Below are positions 54,377 through 63,200 of a DNA stretch of 64,000 nt, in pieces. The stretch covers positions 95,714 to 159,713 of the forward strand of contig CAZTJF010000005.1 in NCBI GenBank assembly GCA_964613805.1. The letters run 5' to 3'. The DNA is from XYD12-FULL-36-8 sp964613805 (GTDB lineage: Bacteria; Bacteroidota; Ignavibacteria; Ignavibacteriales; Ignavibacteriaceae). Under the pieces are notes generated by a model that was given only the letters and a program-made list of their open reading frames with translations, searched no databases and had not been told where the DNA came from. Numbering within the stretch: the first letter of the stretch is position 1; the number at the start of each line of letters is the position of its first letter. Position numbers and translations under genes: made by a program.

Positions 54377-54470
54377 AATTTTTAAATGATTACCGTTAAC
54401 ATCAGAAAATTACTTAAAAAATCAGTTAAATATTTCTGATTAATTGTGGACTAAGTTTGAAGCAAAAATA

Positions 54471-54491
54471 AAAAAGGGAGCCGAAGCTCCC
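54471..54491 (-). terminator. Rho-independent terminator of the T9SS protein gene
   Basis: On the minus strand GGGAGC and GCTCCC enclose a stable UUCG tetraloop, followed by a T-run (TTTTTTATTTTT). Confidence 0.92.
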
Positions 54492-54520
54492 TAAAACGGA
54501 AATACAATTTATTATAATAC

Positions 54521-56302
54521 TTATCGAACCAGCATCATCTTCTTTGTTTGAACGAATGATCCTGCTTGTATTCGATAGAAATAAATTCCGCTTGCTAATT
54601 TCTCAGCATTAAATTCTAGCTCATAGCTACCGGCAGGTTTATCTTCATTCACCAATTCTTTGATAAGAGTTCCAAGAGCATCATAAACTTTAATTGAAAT
54701 AAAGCTTTGAGAAGGAATTTGATATCTTATCAAGGTACTTGGGTTGAATGGGTTTGGATAGTTTTGGAATAGATTGAAATCAGACGGTAAACCAGCCAGC
54801 TCATCATCTACTCCAACTGCCATATTATTCATATCAAAATAAGCTCCCCGTTCAACGGGGCTATGCCAACAAAGGTAAACAACACCAAATTTTTTGTTGC
54901 CTAAATACTCAATTGCAGGTTTATTATAGTATAGCTCGTGATCTGTATATTTCACAGGAGCTGACCATGTTCCAGCCATTGGTCTCCAAATAAATCTGCC
55001 TTCACGAGTTGGTGTGTAGTAGCGATATATTATGCCTACACCGCCATCACCTGCAGAAATATCAGGAGCTTCGGAGGTTGTTGTTGAGTCACCAGCCAAT
55101 CCCCATAACCATGTTGTCCCGCCATTATAACTCACAATGTAACGATTGTGCATATTGACGCCCGCATAATAAGTAAAAACAGCAGTTATGGTGTCATGCT
55201 GTGCACTTACAGAGGAATAGTCTCGAGCCAAACCAGCAAATAAGCTTGTAAGCTGTTTTAGTGAGTCACTATTACTAGTTACTCCAAATATTTTAATTGA
55301 CTTCGATTTGGTTATGTAAGAACCGAATAGATAGTAAGGACTCGTCGTTAGAGAGATATCATTGTTCCAGCACAAATCAAGTCCCTCTTCAGCATCAACA
55401 AAAGTATTTACGTATTGATTATACACTACTCCTGTAGGAATATTCCAGAAGATTTTTAAGCTGTCTGATTTAGTTATAGCAGTATAATAAAGCCGATTGT
55501 TTTGAAAACTTTGATTGGAACTTACAACTATTTCCTTAACTGAATCTGAACTTGCTAAAGTGAAAACAGTGACGAAAGAAGAACCATCGGGAAAATTTGC
55601 TGCAATTCCATCGGATGTATTAAATCTGCGTAATCTTCCCAAAGTTTTTGTTAATATAAAGGTATGCCCGAAATAGAAGTGACTACCTACCACAGTGGTA
55701 CTAAGAGCGATTAAATTATTTGAACTGGATATGGTGAATAAAAAAGTCTCAGTCCAAGTTAACCCATGATTCGTAGAAAAATTTATTGAGTAGTAATAAA
55801 TCCCTGACTCCATAAATTGCAGCGCCACTAATAAATTTCCTGTCGTTTTATCATTAGCAAGTGAAACTGCTTCAATAGAATCACGATTACCAATTCTCAC
55901 ATCAGTTCCCCACTCAGTTTGATGTTGTGTGGGAATTGGAGTTTTCCAAGAAATTCCAACTCCAACTACTCCATTAAAATTACTACCAAGTGATTTAAAT
56001 AAACTTAAAGATTCTTCATAATTGCCATTATTCCAAAGCGCTGATATTTGATTAAAGATTTCAACTGATGAATTTCCATCAACATACTCAATATCAATTA
56101 GCGAATTATTTCTTTCGCTTAAATCCATTCTTTCCAAAACGGTCCAAACCGGAAGATTTGATGTTGGAGCATTAATTTCTTCTCTATCAAAATGACTTGG
56201 ATCAAAATTGAAAAAGACAGGATCAGTTTGAGTGACAGGAAACTCCTGTGCGAATGAGAGAGAGACAAAGAGAACCACTACAGATAGAACAAGTTTTTTC
56301 AT
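54521..56302 (-). CDS. Secreted protein with sialidase-like propeller and T9SS sorting domain
   Basis: 593 residues from ATG 56302, chosen for the GAAGGA site and because the signal peptide KKLVLSVVVLFVSLSFAQ follows directly. The centre has propeller-like blades of the BNR/sialidase kind (FSTNHGLTWTETF, SYNGGTTWLWG, RFIWRPMAGTWSAPVK). The end is the sorting domain NYPNPFNPSTLIRYQIP to YRIQAGSFVQTKKMMLVR. No catalytic Arg triad is evident, so binding rather than hydrolysis is likely. Single gene with its own terminator. Confidence 0.87.
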   Translation of the reverse strand: MKKLVLSVVVLFVSLSFAQEFPVTQTDPVFFNFDPSHFDREEINAPTSNLPVWTVLERMDLSERNNSLIDIEYVDGNSSVEIFNQISALWNNGNYEESLSLFKSLGSNFNGVVGVGISWKTPIPTQHQTEWGTDVRIGNRDSIEAVSLANDKTTGNLLVALQFMESGIYYYSINFSTNHGLTWTETFLFTISSSNNLIALSTTVVGSHFYFGHTFILTKTLGRLRRFNTSDGIAANFPDGSSFVTVFTLASSDSVKEIVVSSNQSFQNNRLYYTAITKSDSLKIFWNIPTGVVYNQYVNTFVDAEEGLDLCWNNDISLTTSPYYLFGSYITKSKSIKIFGVTSNSDSLKQLTSLFAGLARDYSSVSAQHDTITAVFTYYAGVNMHNRYIVSYNGGTTWLWGLAGDSTTTSEAPDISAGDGGVGIIYRYYTPTREGRFIWRPMAGTWSAPVKYTDHELYYNKPAIEYLGNKKFGVVYLCWHSPVERGAYFDMNNMAVGVDDELAGLPSDFNLFQNYPNPFNPSTLIRYQIPSQSFISIKVYDALGTLIKELVNEDKPAGSYELEFNAEKLASGIYFYRIQAGSFVQTKKMMLVR

Positions 56303-56788
56303 TTTATGTTCCTTCAATTTGTTATGAAATAAGTGAATTGATTGTTTAGTGAACCTTTAGACACAATTTTTTGCAGAAAAATAAGTGAGAAATTATCACC
56401 AATAAAGATGCCAGTTGGAATATTCACTATTATTAAGTCAGAACAGTAATTTTTTTGTGAAAAGCGGAATGAAATTGGCAGAAAAACCAGATTTGTCGGA
56501 AGTATTTTACATTTTAAAATAAAATTGGAAAGTTTCTTTGGAACTTTTGCGAGGCGACTATAATAAAGATTGATAAGATTTTTTTTAGATTCCAATTTAG
56601 ACTTCACGGAAAAATAAATTTATTTTCGGAGGAGATCTTAACCTAATATCATGGAGGAAATTGAGCAGTTAATTATCTAATCTGTCTCCGTCCGGAAATC
56701 TTTTTGAATTTCTATTAGAAAATTGCAATAGTTTTTAGTCAGAGTCAACCTTTTTTTTGTTAACAGTGGTACGACGGCTGATTTTTTT
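56303..56788. other. Non-coding gap of 486 bases, nothing recognised
   Basis: AT-rich sequence with no convincing ORF. A 97-codon minus-strand frame (56314-56607) has no ribosome site or recognisable protein character. No terminator or repeat arm related to the others was found. It probably holds the promoter of the T9SS protein gene. Confidence 0.5.
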
Positions 56789-57328
56789 TCAAGAAGGAAT
56801 AAAATCTTTAGAAAACATTTTCACATCAATTAGCTTATTTTCTTTTTTAATTGACTTAGGAAATACTTCGTTGAATTTAAACCCCGCCTTCTCAAGCACT
56901 CTACATGAAGCATCATTATGTATAAAAACAGCTGCTTCGATTCTTTCCAACTCAAATTTTTCAAATCCTATCTCACAAAGTCTTTTTACAACTTTGGTCA
57001 TGATTCCCATGTTCCAATATGGTTTCGCAAGCCAATAGCCAATCTCGTCTTTTCTTAAACTTGCTTTATACTTTTTCTGAAAGCCGCAGCCGCCAATTAG
57101 TTTTTTATCTTTATCGCGTATTGCCCAGTTTATGTCTGCGCCATATTTCTTTTTCGTTTTTTCACAAAGCTTGATAAAGTTCTCTCCATCTTTATGCGTG
57201 TATGGAAAAGGAACAGTGAGTGTGTTGTTATAGATTTCCTTATTGTTCAAATATTTTACAAGCTGGTCAATGTCCTTCAATCGAATGGGAGATAAATAAA
57301 TATTTTTATCAACTTTATAATAAGCCAT
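56789..57328 (-). CDS. GNAT acetyltransferase (RimJ/RimL-like)
   Basis: 179 residues of the Acetyltransf_3 type. LIGGCGFQKKYKASLRKDEIGYWL and PYWNMGIMTKVVKRLCEIGF carry the acetyl-CoA binding strand and helix; VFIHNDASCRVLEKAGFKF is the usual late motif. The substrate is likely a protein N-terminus or small amine. Its ATG shares one base with the stop of the DUF2238 gene (TAATG). Confidence 0.9.
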   Translation of the reverse strand: MAYYKVDKNIYLSPIRLKDIDQLVKYLNNKEIYNNTLTVPFPYTHKDGENFIKLCEKTKKKYGADINWAIRDKDKKLIGGCGFQKKYKASLRKDEIGYWLAKPYWNMGIMTKVVKRLCEIGFEKFELERIEAAVFIHNDASCRVLEKAGFKFNEVFPKSIKKENKLIDVKMFSKDFIPS

Positions 57329-57972
57329 TATATTTTCTTAAGTCTATTTGAGACCCAAATTATTGCTGTACTAATGACACCACCTGTCGATACTAAAAGC
57401 ATATCTTTATACCCATCCCAAATATCACCTTGCAAGCCAACAAAAGGATCGTACTGCTCAGGTGGTAAAATCCATGCAACCATCGCTTCAATTATTTCAT
57501 AAATTGCACTTAAGCTGATAATGAAATTAATTGGAAGAATATAAAGCCATTTGCCCTTCAGCGACGAGTATCTTTTCAATAATTCATAAATGGGATAAGC
57601 GAATAAAACCCCGAAAAGAAAATGAACAATTCTGTCGTATGGATTTCTTATCAAACCGAATGCATCTCTTATTGTAAAACCAATCGGCACATTCGAGTAG
57701 CCGTAATGCGAACCGATTACATGAAGCAAAAGAAAAATTGTTATAAAAAGATAGGATAAATCGGATAGCTGATATTTTTTGTATGATAAAATCAAAAACA
57801 AAAAGAAAGCAAAGACAAGATAATTCTCTAACCACCATTGAGGTCTGTAAGTTGGTGAGATTGCGTAGATAATCCAGATGATAAGGTAAACTATCAAAAG
57901 AATTTGCTGAAATTTTTTACTTCGGAATCCAGTTGAAAGTCGAGGGTCTGCCGTTGTTAATTGAGGAATCAA
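57328..57972 (-). CDS. DUF2238 (YjdF-like) membrane protein
   Basis: 214 residues with about six helices. NPYDRIVHFLFGVLFAYPIYE, EIIEAMVAW and FVGLQGDIWDGYKDMLL are the conserved acidic and histidine-containing stretches of the DUF2238 family. The function is unknown. It is coupled to the GNAT gene by stop-start overlap. Confidence 0.88.
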   Translation of the reverse strand: MIPQLTTADPRLSTGFRSKKFQQILLIVYLIIWIIYAISPTYRPQWWLENYLVFAFFLFLILSYKKYQLSDLSYLFITIFLLLHVIGSHYGYSNVPIGFTIRDAFGLIRNPYDRIVHFLFGVLFAYPIYELLKRYSSLKGKWLYILPINFIISLSAIYEIIEAMVAWILPPEQYDPFVGLQGDIWDGYKDMLLVSTGGVISTAIIWVSNRLKKI

Positions 57973-57989
57973 TGCTAAGTATGATTAAG

Positions 57990-58166
57990 CTATTTCGAAT
58001 TATTTTTAGATTTCTTTAACAAGCTCTTAGCAGAAGCTTTTTTGATCTTTCCATTCTTAGAAGCGATTAAATATCCATTCTCTTTACCGCGTTCGCCAAT
58101 TAGCTTCTTTATGGCTAATCTTACCCCCCTAAAATTTTTTTTTCTAAGTTCGATTCTATTTTCCAT
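57990..58166 (-). CDS. Small basic protein after the restriction gene, tentative
   Basis: 58 residues from ATG 58166 (a start three codons earlier exists). It begins MENRIELRKKNFRGVRLA and is rich in Lys and Arg throughout, ending KSLLKKSKNNSK. It lies 41 bases after the restriction endonuclease gene and 17 before the DUF2238 gene, on the same strand. No helix-turn-helix is obvious, so it is not clearly an R-M control protein. Confidence 0.45.
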   Translation of the reverse strand: MENRIELRKKNFRGVRLAIKKLIGERGKENGYLIASKNGKIKKASAKSLLKKSKNNSK

Positions 58167-58207
58167 GATTAGCAATTCAAATTATTTTCTGAGAACCACA
58201 TATCAGA

Positions 58208-58927
58208 TTAGACGCCGGGTTTTGACTTTTTTAATTTTCGCATTTCTTTTTTTATTTCTTCAATTACATCAATATTAAATATTCTTTTCTTTCCACCGAT
58301 AGATTTTATTGAATAAATAAAAAATACTTTTCCGCCAAATTTTTTCTGGAACCGCTCATGGTTTCTTTTATGCATTTCAATCCACTGATACTGGTTCAAC
58401 GGTTGGCCTGATGAAATTGGTTTTATTTGTAACCCGATAAATTTGCTATTAATTTTTATAAAGAAATCTACATTGTAAGTTCTATCCCAATTATCTGGTG
58501 CAGATTCGATTTTTGTGCCCAATAAAGATTCAAGTTGGCCATAAATCGTTTCAATTTCTGTCAAATAACCTTCGTAAGTTCTATTTAGTACAAGATTAAA
58601 AATATAATCAACACATTCTTTTTCTTTAATGGAGGTTAATTCATTATGAACTTTTTCGGATAGTTTTAAGTATAAGGTGTGTCCTAAAGTTTTAAGATGC
58701 TTCCTTGAGATTTTGATTCCGTTTTGTTTCTTTTCTTTTGCATTTTCAAAGTAAAATTGTTCCCACACTTTATATGTTTTCGGAGCACATCTTCTAATTA
58801 ATTCTGAGGTAGTACCAACACTATGCGATTTATTTAATCCCCAACGACTTACACCATAGTTTAGTAATGTTTCGCGTTTAAACTTCAGATTTCGCCCCTT
58901 TCTCCCAACAATCCATTCTTTAGTCAT
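58208..58927 (-). CDS. MjaI-family restriction endonuclease (predicted CTAG)
   Basis: 239 residues. The sequence matches the MjaI family of type II enzymes, which cut at CTAG. A probable PD-(D/E)xK centre is D154 in YNVDFFIKI with Q167 and K169 in GLQIKP, the QxK variant; E124 or E126 may contribute. Tryptophan- and lysine-rich N-terminal segments probably bind DNA. It overlaps the methyltransferase gene by 8 bases, the usual tight coupling of a restriction-modification pair. Family is by recognition; specificity is inferred from it. Confidence 0.82.
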   Translation of the reverse strand: MTKEWIVGRKGRNLKFKRETLLNYGVSRWGLNKSHSVGTTSELIRRCAPKTYKVWEQFYFENAKEKKQNGIKISRKHLKTLGHTLYLKLSEKVHNELTSIKEKECVDYIFNLVLNRTYEGYLTEIETIYGQLESLLGTKIESAPDNWDRTYNVDFFIKINSKFIGLQIKPISSGQPLNQYQWIEMHKRNHERFQKKFGGKVFFIYSIKSIGGKKRIFNIDVIEEIKKEMRKLKKSKPGV

Positions 58928-60212
58928 TCTTGTTCTCGCTTAAATGAAGGAATCTGTTTTTATATTTATAATTACTTGTAGTGTCAACCGAAACAAACTT
59001 TTCTTTAATTAGATGCGCATTAATAAAGGTTCTATTCTGTAGGTAAAGATAACCAAGCAAACGGTCGTTTTCATCGAATTTCTGTTCGTCATATTTTAAG
59101 AAAACCTTCTGACCTTTTGTCTTATCTAACAAGAAATTTATTGCTTTCCCATTTGTATTTTCCTTTTCTTTTACACCGATAAGTCTGATTTCTAAATCAT
59201 TGTTTAGTTTTACTACTTCTGAACTTATTACTTCTTTAACTAAAAAGTATTCTTCTCTTTTTATTCCAGTCTTATTGATCTTTGATCCAAATTGTAATTT
59301 TCTTGGGTCTATCTTTTTATCAATTTTGTGCGGATCACTGAAAACATAGGGCAGATTATTAATTTCGCAGTCATAATTAACATTTACTTTCTCTTGGGAA
59401 ATGAATTGATACTCTGTGTTATGAATATCAGTTTGATAACTTCCTAGCTTCTTCTCAATCATCGGAAAAAATTCCGCATTAATTTCATAACCAACTGAAT
59501 GACGATTAAGATTTTTGGCTGCTAAAGAGGTTGTTCCACTTCCGAGAAACGGATCGAGAACGGTATCTCCGACAAATGAAAACATTTTGATAAGTCGTTT
59601 AGGCAATTCTTCTGGAAACATTGCAATATGACTATCCTGTTTCACTCCACCAAAATTCCAATGTCCTTGAAAATATTTATTCCATTCGTCTGTACTGAGT
59701 TTGGATAGCACTTTATTTTCCCTGGATACCTTTGGTGCGATTCCACCTTTTTTGAAAATTAAAATAAACTCGTAATCTAGTTTTATAATACCGTTACGTG
59801 GGTAAGGGAAAGAACCCATAATAGTTGCACCACCTGTAGTATTAGTAGTAGTTACCTTTTGCCAAATTATAGCTCCCATGTAATCAAAACCAATTGTTTC
59901 GCAGAACTTAATGATTTCGGTTCTTATTGGTATTACTTTATATCGTCCATAGTAAATCGAACGGGCAAATTGGTCGCCGATATTGATACATAAACGACAC
60001 CCCTTGTGAAGCACCCGGGAACACTCTTTCCATACAAGATTAAGGTTATTGATGTAACTTTCATAACTTTCGTTGAATCCGATTTGATCATCTGTTCCAT
60101 AATCTTTTAATTGCCAGTAGGGTGGAGAAGTTATTACTAAGTGAATAGATTCATTACTTAGCTCTTTCATACTTCTGGAATCACCATTTATTATCAAGTG
60201 CTTAGTTTTCAT
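58920..60212 (-). CDS. DNA methyltransferase with C-terminal nuclease-like (SNase) domain
   Basis: 430 residues. Residues 1-260 are an N4-cytosine/N6-adenine type methyltransferase with catalytic TSPPYW at 28-33 preceding the SAM motif DPFLGSGTT at 220-228 (beta order). Residues about 320-425 look like a staphylococcal nuclease fold: VVKLNNDLEIRLIGVKEKE, then GQKVFLKYDEQKFDENDRLL and FINAHLIKEKFVSVD. Aligned by eye, R343, E351 and R384 correspond to R35, E43 and R87 of the nuclease, but the metal-binding Asp21 and Asp40 positions are Glu and Lys. The extra domain may bind DNA rather than cut. It precedes the MjaI-like gene and overlaps it by 8 bases. Confidence 0.85.
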   Translation of the reverse strand: MKTKHLIINGDSRSMKELSNESIHLVITSPPYWQLKDYGTDDQIGFNESYESYINNLNLVWKECSRVLHKGCRLCINIGDQFARSIYYGRYKVIPIRTEIIKFCETIGFDYMGAIIWQKVTTTNTTGGATIMGSFPYPRNGIIKLDYEFILIFKKGGIAPKVSRENKVLSKLSTDEWNKYFQGHWNFGGVKQDSHIAMFPEELPKRLIKMFSFVGDTVLDPFLGSGTTSLAAKNLNRHSVGYEINAEFFPMIEKKLGSYQTDIHNTEYQFISQEKVNVNYDCEINNLPYVFSDPHKIDKKIDPRKLQFGSKINKTGIKREEYFLVKEVISSEVVKLNNDLEIRLIGVKEKENTNGKAINFLLDKTKGQKVFLKYDEQKFDENDRLLGYLYLQNRTFINAHLIKEKFVSVDTTSNYKYKNRFLHLSENKND

Positions 60213-60283
60213 TTACTTTTGTTAGCCAATTTTTTCACTTAAAAATAGCTATTCTTATGGTTATATGTTAATAGTATTTTAAT

Positions 60284-63200
60284 CTATAACTTCCTCGCCA
60301 CCACAACAGTAGTCTTCAGTGTTTCAACAGCACCTTCGGTTTCGTTCAGAGCTTCGAGAAAGATAATATAAATCCCTATCCGCAATGCAGCTCCATCATC
60401 ACCGATACCATCAAAAACAACAGAGCCACTTGAACCGCTTGGCTGGTTATTGGTTACGGTTCTTACTAATCTTCCTTTACTATCATAAATTTTAATTCTT
60501 ACCTGCGAAGTTTGCTGTCCGAGACTATAGTTTATTATTGTAAAATCCTCAAATCCATCATTATCCGGTGAGAATGGATTTGGTGAAACAGAAATGTTGT
60601 TTGAGCGATTTTGATTTTCAGTAAAAATACTATTTTGTGTCGTTGGAGTTGCGCCAAATGAACTTACACTGCTGCTCCAATTTTTTGAATCGTTGCCGCT
60701 TAATCTAGGATTTATTCTTTCGAGTGAAATGTTCTTTGTGCTTACAAAATTTTTGTTGTGCCATTTGTCAGAATACCAAACTGAATCAATAACATTTCCT
60801 CTTGCATCCTTAAGCAGAATCAACTCGCCAGTGTTTATTAAGCCAAGACTCGAAACTCCAACCGTATTTATGTAAGGATAGCTTTCAAGATTGTATTTTC
60901 TTATTGCCAGCGAATCAGCTGCAAGCAAAAAATATTGATTTGGCGGAAGCATTAAGCTTGTAACTGACAGTTTGCTTGAATTTTTATTTTCATCCTCAAT
61001 CTGCCATCCGCCAATGTTTACAGAGTCAGAAGATAAATTGAGGAACTCGATAAACTCAGAGTTATCAATGTCAGGATCAAACATGATTTCATTTATCACA
61101 ACATCGTTTCTTTTATATGGGGAAATATTGTTGATTGAATTTACCATTCCTGGAGTACTTCGATTCGTGCTTAATGATGTTATCCAATTGCTGCTGTCGT
61201 TCGTGGGAAGATTGAATGAAAGCCGCTCTAATGAATATCCATTTTTTCCACCCCAAGATGATTTACAGAAAAAGCTGTCAATTATACCGTTTCGGAAATC
61301 ATAAATTATCACGCCGTCCTCAGTGTTGCCGAGTGTTCCAAAGTTTTTGAGAATTACTTTGTAGGAAATGTCTGAATGGTAATTATAAAATGTTGTATCC
61401 TTAGCAATAACAAAATATTCTCCCGGTAAAATTTCCAAGGAGCTGTTCGTAATAAAAACCTTCGTTGGTATTGTTAGAATATCGCTAACCGACCAATCCT
61501 TTATATCAATCTGCTGGTCAGAAATATTTACAAGCTCAATCCATTCAGGTTCGCCGCCTGTTGGTGCATACATCACTTCGTTGATGATGATTGTTCTTTC
61601 TGCAAAACCTGGCTGAACAGATTTTTCGAAGTAGTTGTTTAGTGTGTCTTCGTCTGCTGAGAAAATAATTTTTACAGCAGTTAAAACTTTAAAAATTAGA
61701 TTATTGATTGAACTCGCTGAAGTAAAGACAACAGAATCAGAAGCAGCTAAAGCCAATGCGTTGAATTTTGATAAGAGCAGGTCAACAACTTGATTAGAAT
61801 CTGAATCAATCCAAAATTCAATTGAAAAATTATTGGCAGCAGATGAGCCATTGTTCTTTACCTTTGCATTTACAAAAACATTATCCCCGCTGATTGGAAA
61901 TCTTGGTGTAAAGGAAATATCAGCTACAGAAAGATCGAACAGCTTGGGAGTAATGCTGTTTATTCTGCCCGGTGTACTTAGTTCTAAATCTGTTGATGAG
62001 CCCCAATTTCCTGATAAATTTGTGGGCGAAGCAATAGAAACTCTTTCAAGCGATTTACCGCCTGTTCCTCCCCAATCACCGAAATATTTTACTGAATCTA
62101 TCGTCATTCCCCGATTATCTTTCAACACAACGCCATCAACATCATTGTTAAGCACGGGTAGATTTAGCTTAACTACTTTTGATGGAATAACGCGGTGGTA
62201 ATAATTAAGTGTTGTATCTTTTGCCAGGACTAAATACGATTTGCCGTTGATGTAAATATCATCAACAATTTTTGCTGTTACAGGAGTTGTAAAAATATCG
62301 GTCACACTCCAGTTTTTAAGATTTATTGAATCGCTTGAAGTGTTAAACAACTCAATCCATTCTGGTTCACCGTTAATTGGTGAATACATTATTTCATTTA
62401 TTAGAACAGTGCGTGATTGATAGCCGGGTGAAATTCGTTTGTAAAAGTAGTTGTTGCTTGTGTCATGATCCTGTGCGAGTTCTGCTATCGCATAAAAAGC
62501 TTTCTCCATCTGCAGATTATTTATGGTAAAGTTGAACGGAATGATTGAAGAATCACTTGGAAGAAGATTTAAACCATCTAAAGAAGCAACAATATTATCT
62601 GGAAGTGAATCAAGATTTGCATCATTAAAAAGTTTTAGGTTGAAACTTGCTGAATTTGTTCCCAAGTTTTTAACCTTCGCAGATACAAAAACATTATCGC
62701 CAAAGAATGGATATGGTGGATTAAAGACAATATCTGACACCTGAATATCTAAATTCTTTGTAGATACTGAGTTAATATAGCCGGGAGTAGCTTTATACTT
62801 TGACTGCGAGGTTTTCCAATTTGTTGAATCGGTTGATGGTTGATTAGCGTATATTCTTTCAAGCGATTTTCCGCTGTTGCCTCCCCACGCTGACTGATAC
62901 TGAAGTGAATCAATTGTACGATTAAGAGAATCAATTAAAATTATTTTGTCGCCTGTGTTATTCAGTGCTGAAAATCTTGCTGAGACAAATCGGGACAACA
63001 CTCTGTAGTAATTTGTTATTGTTGAATCATAAGAAATTACAAAGTACTCTTGAGGATTTAGAATGGTTGAATTTTTAACTACAACAACAGTATCTGAATT
63101 GTCTGCAATCTTATAGTTTTTCAGGTCAATTACTTTGCTGCTTCGGTTGTAAATCTCAATCCATTCTGGTTCCGGAGAAGCTGGAGCATACATAAATTCG

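Noticed and set aside
56314..56607. 97-codon minus-strand ORF upstream of the T9SS protein gene
   Set aside because: No ribosome site, no recognisable domain, and a composition typical of translated AT-rich non-coding DNA.
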